DNA of 64,000 bases from Macrostomum hystrix (taxonomy: Eukaryota > Platyhelminthes > Macrostomidae): the NCBI GenBank assembly GCA_950097015.1, contig CATNEN010000001.1, forward strand, positions 12,608,001 through 12,672,000, read 5' to 3'. This document shows positions 38,001-44,292 of this stretch, piece by piece (the stretch's first letter is position 1; each line of letters begins with the position of its first letter). The translations under genes were made by a program, and so were the position numbers. The notes below the pieces were generated by a model. The model was not told the DNA's origin. It did no database searches and was given only the letters and a program-made list of their open reading frames with translations.

Positions 38001-38823
38001 CTGGCAGAAGTGCAAGGACATTGGCGGTGAATATGTTGAGTTACCGAATGACATTGAATGACCTAAACATGTTTTCATTGTTCCATACGTTTTTTGTTAA
38101 TTTTTGCTGAGCACCGAAAATAACTTTTTGAATGCACCTCGTACACCACGGGGGTATTTCAAATACGGTGTCTACTTCACCATAGCTCCCCAAACCGAAT
38201 AACCGATTTTCGTAAAAGTCCATTATAGAGCGTAAAATTTTAGGCATTTGAAATAAACTACCGTGCTCTTTCAACTGTTAATATAGACATAATTTAAAAG
38301 TAACGATTAACTCACTTGCACTAGTCGGCCTATAGACATTGAGATACAAGCATTCCTCATCCTGATACCTCAGATACGGCAGCAGTCTCTGCACGTGATC
38401 GGTGTAAGCAGCCGATGCCGTGGCACGAATTTCGGCTAAGCTAGGCTTATTCTGCGGACAAACCGGCTTGAAACTATTGCAATAGAAAGTGCCTTCCGAC
38501 GGATAATAATTGTACTTCATTGTGGCCACTGAGCGACCAAATCTGTGCTCAGTTTTAGCGTCAAGCTTGCCAACAGCCGCGTACTGCAAGCCTAAATAGG
38601 CCCTCACGGGTGCTAGTGGCGACGGCAGGCGAAGGTCCAAACCAATTAGCCTCTTGAGCACGTGACCCTCACGGAATGGCAAGGGACTGTCCGAGTTGAC
38701 GCTGCGAGAATAGCTGCTACCGTCGCTAGTAGACGACGATGACAAAGACTCGACAGAGTCGCTTAGCAACAAGCAGCCATAATAACAGAGACGAATAATT
38801 GCCGACAGTTGGAGTTTGACCAT
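5683..38823 (-). CDS. Neuroligin-like cholinesterase-domain synaptic adhesion protein
   Basis: Exons in order are 38823-38316, 18163-18008, 17090-16905, 9379-8530, 7583-7468, 7128-6752 and 6351-5683. They total 2862 bp (953 aa plus stop), and all six intron phases agree. Exon 1 has a signal peptide, then PVCPQNKPS and DEECLYLNVYRP. Exon 2 gives PVVIFVHGESYEWGTGNAYD and exon 3 gives AAKGNYALMDLRDAVQWV. At the esterase nucleophile elbow the sequence is GHGFG (Gly267 in place of Ser), so catalysis is not expected, as in neuroligins. Later landmarks are SGNPNRPLNQ and RSHYEPRTMSLWNHLLPKLH, a single transmembrane helix at about 782-806, a cytoplasmic polyglutamine tract at about 814-850, and a C-terminal TTMV that fits a class I PDZ ligand. 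Neuroligins are postsynaptic neurexin receptors. Intron 1 is about 20 kb and holds PPME1, KGD4 and a mariner copy. The length (953 aa versus about 800-850) comes partly from the tail. Any 5' UTR exon is unknown. Confidence 0.93.
6364..6746. repeat. 16-bp minisatellite filling neuroligin intron 6
   Basis: About 24 copies of GGGTGAGATTGGAATG occupy nearly the whole 400-bp intron (6352-6751), leaving only about 12 bp at the acceptor side (plus about 5 bp on the donor side). Confidence 0.97.
7131..7385. repeat. 16-bp minisatellite in neuroligin intron 5
   Basis: Copies of TCTCTCCCCTGTCTTA and close variants (CCGTGTCTCATC) fill most of the 339-bp intron 7129-7467. On the transcribed strand the acceptor (GACACAG) is itself repeat-like. 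Confidence 0.95.
7775..8475. repeat. 16-bp minisatellite in neuroligin intron 4
   Basis: About 40 copies of TCTCCATTGTCTCATC, very homogeneous at 7920-8390 and decaying at both ends. The intron is 7584-8529. Confidence 0.97.
9598..9862 (+). mobile_element. SINE family B, full-length copy
   Basis: The tRNA-like head has an A-box-like TAGCCTAGTAGTTAGGGC and a B-box-like GGGGCTTCGATTCCCGAC. The body carries TTAGCAAGACACTTAACTC, a motif of the kind shared by many V-like/L2-tailed metazoan SINEs, then AGTCCATGGACTGAACAG, and an (ATT)n tail. It lies in neuroligin intron 3. Confidence 0.85.
9863..10480. other. Intronic sequence, no gene seen
   Basis: Neuroligin intron 3 sequence. Open frames are short and unlike known proteins. 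Confidence 0.5.
10483..11180. repeat. (CTGT)n compound microsatellite, about 700 bp
   Basis: CTGT tetranucleotide runs are interrupted by recurring blocks (CCTGGGTGT, CTCTCTGTCCTGTCTGTTCT), so a higher-order pattern is laid over the microsatellite. Long cysteine/serine-rich or Thr/Asp/Arg/Gln-rich open frames across it are artefacts. Confidence 0.97.
11181..11994. other. Intronic sequence, no gene seen
   Basis: No gene was seen. A short GT-rich run sits at about 11725-11752. Confidence 0.5.
11995..12265 (-). mobile_element. SINE family A copy, head partly lost
   Basis: The reverse-orientation body has AACACAGGTGTGTACATCTG and CCTTCTCTCCGCGGCTGCG, and a B-box region at AATCGAGCTCAGGACC. The A-box part is absent. 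Confidence 0.8.
12600..13735. repeat. 23-bp minisatellite, first arm of an inverted pair
   Basis: The unit core is CTAGAGTGAGAGTTTCACCT, about 40 regular copies at 12840-13735 with degraded copies from 12600. The array at 14297-15245 is made of the reverse complement of this unit. Confidence 0.96.
13736..14296. other. Spacer between inverted arrays
   Basis: About 560 bp of non-repetitive, AT-rich sequence with a short GCAGCA run near 14000. No gene was seen. Confidence 0.6.
14297..15245. repeat. 22-23-bp minisatellite, second arm of the inverted pair
   Basis: The unit core is CTCTAGAACAGGTGAAACTC, the reverse complement of the 12.6-13.7 kb unit. From about 14820 the unit shifts to a 21-bp form (GAACAGGTGAAACACTC). 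Confidence 0.96.
15246..15755. other. Intronic sequence, no supported gene
   Basis: An 85-codon open frame at 15468-15725 has no recognisable domain, and I do not call it a gene. Confidence 0.45.
15755..16893. repeat. 23-bp minisatellite, about 48 copies
   Basis: The unit core is CTGTACTCAAATCTCATACT; variants CATACT, CACACT, CGCACT and CAGACT are interspersed. It ends about 12 bp from the exon 3 donor site of the neuroligin-like gene. Confidence 0.97.
17185..17990. repeat. 19-bp minisatellite filling neuroligin intron 2
   Basis: About 42 copies of CTGAATTCCTGACCCAGAA with ATTAACTG and AAAACTG variants, occupying most of the 917-bp intron 17091-18007. Confidence 0.97.
18300..19225. repeat. 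21-bp minisatellite, about 40 copies
   Basis: The unit core is GTAATCCTACCTGTTAGATC, with ATG/CTG and GTT/GTC/GTA variants; the first copies (18300-18480) are degenerate. It lies in neuroligin intron 1. Confidence 0.96.
19226..20214. other. Intronic sequence, no gene seen
   Basis: No coding or RNA gene signal was seen in about 1 kb. Confidence 0.5.
20215..20400. repeat. 16-bp minisatellite
   Basis: AAGGAAACTGCTCAAT units, about 11 copies. They merge into the next array, which shares GGAAACTGCTCAA. Confidence 0.93.
20401..20978. repeat. 32-bp minisatellite derived from the preceding array
   Basis: About 18 copies of a unit made of GGAAACTGCTCAAGAATGAC plus an ATTACTCAAGTT half. The GGAAACTGCTCAA half is the 16-bp unit of the neighbouring array, so the 32-bp unit looks like a diverged dimer. 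Confidence 0.95.
20979..21536. other. AT-rich intronic sequence
   Basis: No gene was seen. Confidence 0.5.
21537..21872. repeat. 35-bp minisatellite, about 9-10 copies
   Basis: The unit core is GTCAGTAGCCTACGGTCAAA followed by GACCCCTAGAGG. Copies are nearly identical, with decayed copies continuing to about 21990. It lies just downstream of PPME1. Confidence 0.96.
22037..23413 (-). CDS. PPME1: Protein phosphatase methylesterase 1
   Basis: A complete single-exon ORF of 458 aa starting at ATG. It is an alpha/beta hydrolase that removes the carboxymethyl group from the C-terminal leucine of the PP2A catalytic subunit, in cytosol and nucleus. Landmarks: oxyanion-region HGGGFSGLSW at 93-102, nucleophile elbow GHSMGG with Ser175, acid Asp201 in VVIDVVEGSA, and His421 in GHAVHED. 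The block LLLAGVDRLDRELTVGQMQG and the C-terminal PPGC are typical of the family. Residues 256-350 are a long Pro/Ser/acidic insert (EEPEEDEE), where the human protein has a shorter acidic loop; this explains 458 versus about 386 aa. It is intronless and lies inside intron 1 of the neuroligin-like gene on the same strand, which suggests a retrocopy. The intact triad argues that it is functional. Confidence 0.95.
   Translation of the reverse strand: MKPMRGLPNKAPLPPRASSTASSPTSPHAGGQPPCFDPLPWDTYFDRREVAKIDRPGGGGSFCYYVKESDVAHVNNCSSSVSAEAVPLLFLLHGGGFSGLSWAAMCSSLVTKTVCRCVAVDIRGHGDTQLDDRQQDDDFSIDTLANDAASVLGCLLETPAFAANPPASLVLIGHSMGGAIATHLAHGNLSPLPVSALVVIDVVEGSAMEALSSMRGFLASRPSRFPSLPVAIQWCHRSGTVRNLESSRVSFPGHLKLVSPDSDQQCSPEPSQELHTKPAPARHGIIGSAISEEPEEDEETAEGQPSRLPNLALRGPALLNARSNKPPLPPTTAAAGSSPDWPGYRSPQQVDPNKRHFTWRIDLGRTETFWSDWFVGMSRKFLEAPAAKLLLLAGVDRLDRELTVGQMQGKFQMQVLPRSGHAVHEDHPEHVAEVIASFFVRHKLAKPLADFHPVPPGC
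23590..24175. repeat. 28-bp minisatellite upstream of PPME1
   Basis: The unit core is AGAATCTCACCCCTAGATCT followed by ACTGTCCT. The copies nearest PPME1 (23600-23760) are a related ACTCCTGAATCTACTTTCTT type. Confidence 0.94.
24176..25466. other. Intronic sequence, no gene seen
   Basis: No supported gene or element in about 1.3 kb. Confidence 0.5.
25475..26685 (+). mobile_element. hAT-like MITE carrying an internal 16-bp minisatellite (copy 1)
   Basis: The ends are CAGGGGTAGGCAAACT on the left and, read inward on the right, CTGGGGTCGGCAAACT, each followed by GC-rich CGGGCC sequence. An exact 8-bp target duplication ATCTAGAC is at 25467-25474 and 26686-26693. The TIR type and 8-bp duplication are hallmarks of hAT (Charlie-like) elements. 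Between about 88 bp of left and 70 bp of right unique sequence there are only about 65 copies of a 16-bp unit (GAGAGATTAGACACGG and GAGATGAGACACGG variants). There is no transposase. It sits 2 bp beyond the KGD4 stop codon. Confidence 0.93.
26688..27008 (-). CDS. KGD4: Alpha-ketoglutarate dehydrogenase subunit 4 / MRPS36
   Basis: A complete single-exon ORF of 106 aa from an ATG, with an Arg/Leu/Ser-rich N-terminus (LLLRALLLPRDPLWRRS) that looks like a mitochondrial presequence. The family marks are present: HQPLIKFPTRR (the conserved P-L-I-R/K-F-P-x-R-R box) and, at the C-terminus, LESRYQRQLIDDKEIEAI followed by NSGG. KGD4 (formerly MRPS36) is a small adaptor that tethers the E3 subunit to the 2-oxoglutarate dehydrogenase core in the mitochondrial matrix. 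The stop codon lies within the 8-bp target duplication of a hAT-like MITE, so everything from 2 bp after the stop is transposon. It is nested in neuroligin intron 1, same strand, intronless. Confidence 0.88.
   Translation of the reverse strand: MSASTSLLLRALLLPRDPLWRRSLATVATAVKRHQPLIKFPTRRHGSVDIGSKSTAVAAAPINKTRPSHTAGNWQENFMTLESRYQRQLIDDKEIEAINSGGASLV
27130..27335 (+). mobile_element. SINE family A copy with internal deletion
   Basis: The head has GTGAGTGGCACAGCGGTCTG and GAGCTCGATTC, followed by a shortened body (GACGATGAGAAAGTCAGGGC). There is no ATT tail. Confidence 0.8.
27336..28670. other. Intronic sequence, no gene seen
   Basis: No supported gene was found; a few short AT-rich open frames only. 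Confidence 0.5.
28674..28990 (+). mobile_element. SINE family A, near full-length copy
   Basis: The head has TCAGTGGCAGAGCGGGCTAA and GAGCTCGATTCCGCGGC, with the full shared body ending at GTACCATTGCCCGCA. Confidence 0.85.
28991..32540. other. 3.5 kb of intronic sequence without recognised genes
   Basis: No gene, RNA gene or long tandem array was seen. Minor items are short AC runs near 29396-29408 and 29850, and a C run near 31327. This is the longest array-free stretch in the window. Confidence 0.5.
32541..32790 (+). mobile_element. SINE family A, 5'-truncated copy
   Basis: It starts inside the body at GAGAGAAGGCTTGGTGGCTT and runs through GTGTACACTGTCAGACGATG to the tail region, which ends in ATTAGTATTATTAG. 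Confidence 0.8.
32791..33782. other. Intronic sequence, no gene seen
   Basis: No supported gene or repeat. Confidence 0.5.
33791..34437 (+). mobile_element. hAT-like MITE with internal minisatellite (copy 2)
   Basis: The ends are CTAGGGTCGGCAAACT and, read inward on the right, CGGTGGTCGGCAAACT. A near-exact 8-bp target duplication is GCCAAGAG at 33783-33790 and GCCAAGAA at 34438-34445. The interior is GAGACAGGGGAGAGAT and GATAAGACACGGCAGAG type repeats, shorter and more mixed than copy 1, with a 63-bp higher-order pattern in the left half. Confidence 0.88.
34446..35563. other. Intronic sequence, no gene seen
   Basis: No supported gene in about 1.1 kb. Confidence 0.5.
35567..36292. repeat. 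28-bp minisatellite, about 26 copies
   Basis: The unit core is AGGGTAGATAAGGACTGGAA followed by GACACTGA. Variants include a TTAAAGAGACAGA form at about 35940-36100 and an ATACCCTGAAGAG form at the right end. Confidence 0.95.
36293..36810. other. Intronic sequence, no gene seen
   Basis: A long minus-strand open frame across 36140-36682 has no recognisable domain and runs into the neighbouring array. Confidence 0.45.
36812..36975 (-). mobile_element. SINE family B copy
   Basis: In reverse orientation: CTGTTCAGTCCATGGACTGG body mark, then the head GGGAATCGAACCCCCGACC. The tail is missing. Confidence 0.8.
37366..38061 (+). pseudogene. Mariner transposase with in-frame internal deletion
   Basis: 231 aa, open from ATG to stop. 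The N-terminal half is intact: SKQDVRSLMKFQFLQGKKPP and the second helix-turn-helix around LTCEELSEDVGVSVGSVHTI. Then KFSKWVPHLHDNASAH joins the WVPH motif straight to the HDNA motif. In full-length mariners these are separated by about 100 residues that include the first catalytic Asp. The second Asp (HDNA) and the PDLSPCDFFLFP motif of the third Asp remain. With one of three catalytic acids lost, it should be unable to cut DNA, though the DNA-binding half might still bind ends. The reading frame is otherwise undamaged, which suggests a young deletion derivative. Confidence 0.9.
37366..38143 (+). mobile_element. Mariner-family transposon, internally deleted
   Basis: It contains a mariner transposase ORF. 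About 80 bp after the stop lies a terminal-repeat-like end reading, on the minus strand, TACGAGGTGCATTCAAAAAG and beginning with TA, as expected for mariner insertion. A matching 5' end was not found by eye upstream of the ORF, so the left boundary is uncertain and the element may be 5'-truncated. It lies in neuroligin intron 1, about 170 bp from the exon 1 donor. Confidence 0.85.
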
Positions 38824-39860
38824 TGTTTTTGTTAATTAACGGTGAAGAAATATAGGTAGATTTATGGGATCCGTATATTTCAGATGGGGGATTAGAAAGG
38901 CCAGAAAGAATTTTCACACTTTTTTCTGACAAATATTAGTCGGCGCCACCTTATGACATTTGGGAGATGGGAAAATTCTTTTGCCAACCTTTACCAGTGC
39001 CTCACTTAGTCCAACCGCGATTTCCACTAATCCATAGGCAAGACTATTGGCTGGCAAGGCATCCGCCAATAGGGATTTGGGAGAATTCTGACCCATCAGT
39101 GAGCACTTAAACATGGCGGCGAAGGAAAATAACAAGAACTAAAAATCCCACTGCACCCTGAACGGCACAGCAATCGAGATTTTTCTCTCTCGACTTCTTC
39201 AAGAGGGCAAAGATCGTGCCAGTATCTGTTAACACATCGTTAAATGAGACCCAAATTAAAGTTTTCTGGCTGTTTGGCCTCTACCAAGAGACACTCGGTC
39301 ACACTGCATAGCTTGATAACTAAGCCTGAGGATTTATCTCCCTCATAGTTGAGGTCATCGAGAATGCCGAATCCCAACAAATCCCAACCTTATTTTCCCG
39401 ATTCTAATGTGATTTTTTTCCTTCTAACTCAGCGAAGGAAACAGTTACAAAGAACTGGGATAACTGATCCTGACACCTAAACCAAAAGAGAATGACGAAA
39501 TCCCTCTCAATGACGCAATTTTTGATGAGACACTAGCATGTATAAACATATAAACAATACTATCTTTGTTGTTCCGCATTGAACCAAATAATATTTTATA
39601 TTAGATTAACAAACTCTCTATTGACTGTCTGCAAGGTCTGGCGGATAAAGTTAAGCCCTCAAAAAAAGAAAAAACCTAAGCAGACTAGACTGGACAAAAG
39701 GAAAATCTAAAAAAACTAAAAAGAAGCCACGTGTACAAAAGAAGACACATTGGAATAGACAGACAGATCATCAAAGCTGAGAAAAAAATCTGGCAGACAA
39801 GATGGTCAACATCATCCAGGGCACTGGGGCGGAACATGTAAACAAACTGAATTAGAAACT
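38824..39860. other. Upstream region of the neuroligin-like gene
   Basis: The region 5' of the neuroligin start codon on the minus strand. No TATA box or initiator could be assigned with confidence, and no other gene was seen. Confidence 0.4.
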
Positions 39861-39904
39861 TGACCTCAACTTGAATTTAGTCATATTCATATTCCTTATA
39901 CTTC

Positions 39905-40600
39905 CCGTTCATCTTTCCATTTATACCCTTGTCTCTTCCCTTTTATTCTCTCCCTCTCTTCCATTCCATCCCCTACTCTCTTCCCATTTATCCCCTACTC
40001 TCTTCCGATTTATCTCATACTCTTTTCCCATTTATCCCATACTCTCTTCCCATATATCCCATACTCTCTTCCCATATATCCCATACTCTCTTCCCATATA
40101 TCCCATACTCTCATCCCATATATCCCATACTCTTATCCCATATATCCCATACTCTCTTCCCATATATCCCATACTCTCTTCCCATATATCCCATACTCTC
40201 ATCCCATATATCCCATACTCTCTTCCCATATATCCCATACTCTCATCCCATATATCCCATACTCTTATCCCATATATCCCATACTCTCATCCCATATATC
40301 CCATACTCTCATCCCATATATCCCATACTCTCATCCCATACTCTTTTCTCATTTATCCCCTACTCTATTCCCATTAATCCCCTACTCTCATCCCGTTAAT
40401 CCCCTACCTCACTTCCCATTTATCCCGTCCTCTCTTCCCATTTATCCCCACCTCTCTTCGTATTTATCCCCTCCTCGCTTCCTATTTATCCCCTCCCTCT
40501 CTTCCCGTTTATCCCCAACTCTCTTCCCATTTATCCCCTACCTCTCTTCGTATTTATCCCTTCCTCGCTTCCCATTTCTCCCCTACTCCCTTTTTCGACC
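39905..40600. repeat. 22-bp minisatellite
   Basis: The unit core is TCCCATACTCTCTTCCCATA, about 30 copies, regular at 40030-40330 and decaying on both sides into TTTATCCCCTAC forms. It is strongly pyrimidine-rich on the plus strand. Confidence 0.94.
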
Positions 40601-41206
40601 CCTGTCTCTACAGTTTTTAAAAATAATTTTCAGGGAGGTCCAGTAAAGTTGACAAAGAAATTGCATACCTCACGCGCACACAAAGCTCATTTTACGCACA
40701 GTACCGGAATACCTACGTTGGGAATTAACTAAACAAACAAAAATGGAACAATTGAAGTCAACAAACTAGGATAGTCCCCCACGCAAAGCACTCATTATCC
40801 TCGTTAGCTTAATCCCAATTACCCAATCTCCAGGGCGGGATGATTAATTTCAATGAGTTCCTATTATCTAGGAGGCCAAATATACCTACATCAGACACAA
40901 TTATATACCGTGGCTTATCACGAAAAGTACTTTAACTAAACCGAAATAAAAAAAGTAGAATTTCGAAAAAAGAAAAGATAATTGCAAGACAATTGGCTAT
41001 GGAAATCTCCTTTTAATTGTATTTTTGAAAGGCTCGATTCTTTCTATTGTTAGAAAAGCCTTGCAAAATAACCAGGCAAATAGATTCTTATAATACAATT
41101 ATAAAACTAAATAATACAACATAATATATTGAATACATGACTATTTTTTAAGACAAATTTTCTAAGCAGACAATCAAATACAAATATATCCCAAAACCTT
41201 CAGACT
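40601..41206. other. Intergenic AT-rich sequence
   Basis: No gene was seen. Confidence 0.5.
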
Positions 41207-41795
41207 TCCGCGACGACGGAGGGAGGGAGGGGATAGGGCGGATAGAGATAGGGAGGGAGGGGAGCGGGCGGATAGAGATAGGGAGAAGGGAGACTAGCTG
41301 TAGGGATAGAGATAGGGAGGGAGGGGAGAGGGCGGATAGAGATAGGGAGGGAGGGGAGCGGGCGGATAGAGATAGGGAGAAGGGAGACTAGCTGTAGGGA
41401 TAGAGATAGGGAGGGAGGGGAGAGGGCGGATAGAGATAGGGAGGGAGGGGAGAGGGCGGATAGAGATAGGGAGGGAGGGGAGAGGGCGGATAGAGATAGG
41501 GAGGGAGGGGAGAGGGCGGATAGAGATAGGGAGGGAGGGGAGAGGGCGGATAGAGATAGGGAGGGAGGGGAGGGCGGATAGAGATAGGGAGGGAGGGGAG
41601 AGGGCGGATAGAGATAGGGAGGGAGGGGAGAGGGCGGATAGAGATAGGGAGGGAGGGGAGAGGGCGGATAGAGATAGGGAGGGAGGGGAGAGGGCGGATA
41701 GAGATAGGGAGGGAGGGGAGAGGGCGGATAGAGATAGGGAGGGAGGGGAGAGGGCGGATAGAGATAGGGAGAAGGGAGACTAGCTGTAGAGCTAT
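41207..41795. repeat. 30-bp G-rich minisatellite, downstream of TRAPPC2
   Basis: The unit core is GGGAGGGAGGGGAGAGGGCG followed by GATAGAGATA, about 19 copies. A longer block ending in GGGAGACTAGCTGTAG occurs three times. Purine-only on the plus strand apart from C and T at the unit junction, with at least four G-runs per unit. Confidence 0.96.
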
Positions 41796-41849
41796 TAAAT
41801 ATAACATCTTTGCGTTCCACTTTTATATTGAAAGACTGGCTGCTAATGG

Positions 41850-42110
41850 GCAACAGCCAGTGGCTGTCTATGGTAAAAATGTCACTAACTTACGTTTAAT
41901 TAAAGACAATGGACTTTTGCCAGAGACTGTCTATGGTAAAAATGTCTTTACTGTGTTCAATTTAAGAATATCAGCAGACTGTGGACTTCTGCCAATGGAA
42001 GCAGTTAAAGATTGTCTATTGTAAAAAATTCAGGATTTCGTTCAATTAAAGACTATCAAACGACTGTAGACTTCTTTCTACCAGAGACTGTCTATGGTAA
42101 AAATGTATTA
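41850..42110. repeat. Diverged 70-80-bp tandem repeat, about 4 copies
   Basis: GACTGTCTATGGTAAAAATG recurs at about 41860, 41925, 42015 (altered) and 42085, with CAATTTAA/TTAATTAAAGAC sequence between. It lies just downstream of TRAPPC2. Confidence 0.65.
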
Positions 42111-42144
42111 GATTGAAAAATAATTAGAGAGATAAAAAACCCAG

Positions 42145-42558
42145 TTAATTTAGAAACTTTCTAGCAAACTGCTGTGATTTCCTATCAAACGCGACCGATT
42201 TAATAGCAGTCTGCGGTTGATAAAACGGATTTAAAGCCAGTTTAACGTAGGTCTCAAACATCTCCGAGAAGAAATGCCTAATGCCGTCTTCATTCTTGGT
42301 GTCGTGCAGAATCAACAGACGCAATCTACTTGGCGTTACAAAAGCGCTAACGAAAAGATCATTGAATTTATCGATAGTCTTCAAATACATTCCACTCGAA
42401 GACCACAACGATTCGTCCACAATGTCTAATGCTGAATGTGCCACTAGCTGGTTGAGATGTCTGTGATCGTCGCGTCTTTCGCCGGATCTCGTGGCCGAGT
42501 GTTCCAACTCGTAGATGGCTTCGTCTTTTTGATTGACTATCACAAAATAATAGGACAT
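42145..42558 (-). CDS. TRAPPC2: TRAPP complex subunit 2 (sedlin)
   Basis: A complete 137-aa ORF from ATG to stop, the usual length of the family (about 140). It matches sedlin end to end: YYFVIVNQKDEAIYELE, DDHRHLNQLVAHSALDIVDE, MYLKTIDKFNDLFVSAFVTP, LLILHDTKNEDGIRHFF, LNPFYQPQTAIKSVAFDRK. Sedlin has a longin-like fold and is a core TRAPP subunit that helps activate Rab GTPases and tether vesicles between ER and Golgi. It is intronless here, and lies between two arrays of the same 30-bp G-rich minisatellite. Retroposition would explain the lack of introns; the intact sequence argues that it is functional. Confidence 0.96.
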   Translation of the reverse strand: MSYYFVIVNQKDEAIYELEHSATRSGERRDDHRHLNQLVAHSALDIVDESLWSSSGMYLKTIDKFNDLFVSAFVTPSRLRLLILHDTKNEDGIRHFFSEMFETYVKLALNPFYQPQTAIKSVAFDRKSQQFARKFLN

Positions 42559-42689
42559 TGCGACGACTGGAGAGGGTTTGATTGGCTCTGAAAGTTTGAA
42601 GGGATAATAAAATTAATAATTGGTTGGACCTGCCCCCATTGGGCCAGACGTGCAGCCGACAGCACAGCCGCAGCTATTGCGCGGCGCAT

Positions 42690-42862
42690 CTGAAGGCTGC
42701 GTACAGCTGTTCAGTCCATGGACTGACCATTAAATGATGCAGGTACCCATTTAACAGCTGGATGAACTGAAGCAATGTAGAGTCAAATGCCTTGCTAAAG
42801 TACACAAACTGTTTCAGTGGAATCGGGAATCGAACTCATGACATCCGAGCCCAATGCTTTAA
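42690..42862 (-). mobile_element. SINE family B copy
   Basis: In reverse orientation: GCTGTTCAGTCCATGGACTG, CCCATTTAACAGCTGGATGA, GCCTTGCTAAAGTACACAAA and the head GGGAATCGAACTCATGAC. The left part includes the GAAGGCTGCGTACAGCTG stretch seen in the full copy at 9.6 kb. Confidence 0.82.
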
Positions 42863-43124
42863 AAAATTGATTAGAAAAATCAATAAACACATTTTCTGTA
42901 GAGTGTGATGTATTCGGTTCTCTATTTACTGAAGGTGCTAATAAGAGCTATACAAAATGAGGGGACTTTAGAGCTCATGTCATAAATTGTTTTTATTTTA
43001 GCTATTTGTTCTCAAAAATATAAATAGAGGCAGAGAGATAGTGCGGAAGAGATATTGCAAAAATTTTAGAGATAAAAAAGGGGAGAGCGTTGAAGAGAGA
43101 CAGACGCAGAGGGAGTTAAATAGA

Positions 43125-43775
43125 GATGAGTAGGGGGTGGGAGAGTGCGGATACTGATAAGGAGGGAGGGGAGAAGGCGGATACAGATAGGGAGGGAGGG
43201 GAGAGAGCGGATACAGATAAGGAGAGAGGGAAGAGAGCGGATAGAGATAAGGAGGGAGGGGAGAGGGCGGATAGAGATAGGGAGGGAGGGGAGAGGGCGG
43301 ATAGAGATAGGGAGGGAGGGAGAGGGCGGGTAGAGATAAGGAGGGAGGGGAGAGGGCGGATAGAGATAAGGAGGGAAGGGAGAGGGCGGATAGAGATAAG
43401 GAGGGAGGGGAGAGGGCGGATAGAGATAAGGAGGGAAGGGAGAGGGCGGATAGAGATAAGGAGGGAGGGGAGAGGGCGGATAGAGATAGGAGGGAGGGGA
43501 GAGGGCGGATAGAGATAGGAGGGAGGGGAGAGGGCGGATAGAGATAAGGATCGGGAGAGGGCGGATAGAGATAGGGAGAGAGGGGAGAGGGCGGATAGAG
43601 ATAGTGAGGGAGGGGAGAGGGCGGATAGAGATAGGAGGGAGGGGAGAGGGCGGATAGAGATAGGGGGGAGGGGAGAGGGCGGATAGAGATAGGAGGGAGG
43701 GGAGAGGGCGGATAGAGATAGGAGGGAGGGGAGAGGGCGGATAGAGATAGGGAGAAGGGAGACTAGCTGTAGAGG
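43125..43775. repeat. 29-30-bp G-rich minisatellite, upstream of TRAPPC2
   Basis: The same unit as at 41.2-41.8 kb (GGGAGGGGAGAGGGCGGATA), in the same orientation, with the same right-hand terminator block GGGAGACTAGCTGTAG. It is more diverged in copy length (28-30 bp). Confidence 0.96.
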
Positions 43776-44284
43776 AAGTTTTAAAGCAAAATTTAGACTG
43801 AGCAGAGAGCAATGAATCCTTTTCAGTGTTTCTTATATAATTTCTTATATCCTTTTCTTATATAACAGTTCTAGGTTAGATATTTGATCAAAGACGCCGT
43901 ACAGACTACCATTTTATATTATTCCTATTAATTCGCGTCGCTCTACTGTGGGTGTGTTCAGAGAAAAAGAAAAGAATTTGGCAAGATAATTTGATTGGCA
44001 CAACAAGAATAAAAAAGGGGAGATAAAGAAGACACAGAAAAAGGAAAGGGAAATTGTGAGACACTGTGTAGTCACACTGGGAGGAGGAATACTTGGAGAT
44101 CAAAGTGGGAAGATTTTATGCTAGTTTAGTGTTTGAAGCACTCTTATAAATATATACAAACCGTTATATATAGAGATACACTTGAAGTTATGTTGTGCTG
44201 CTTCGGAACTGGATTTTATAGTACTTAAAGTGGTAGGTTAGTAACTTAAGGAAATATAAACAAAAAGGAAACTAGACAGACACC
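43776..44284. other. Intergenic sequence, no gene seen
   Basis: No supported gene or RNA. Confidence 0.5.
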
Positions 44285-44292
44285 CTGTATAC

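Noticed and set aside
41200-41853. Pro/Ser/Tyr-rich open frame (and its counterpart at 43066-43812)
   Set aside because: Array translation only; the reverse strand is open too.
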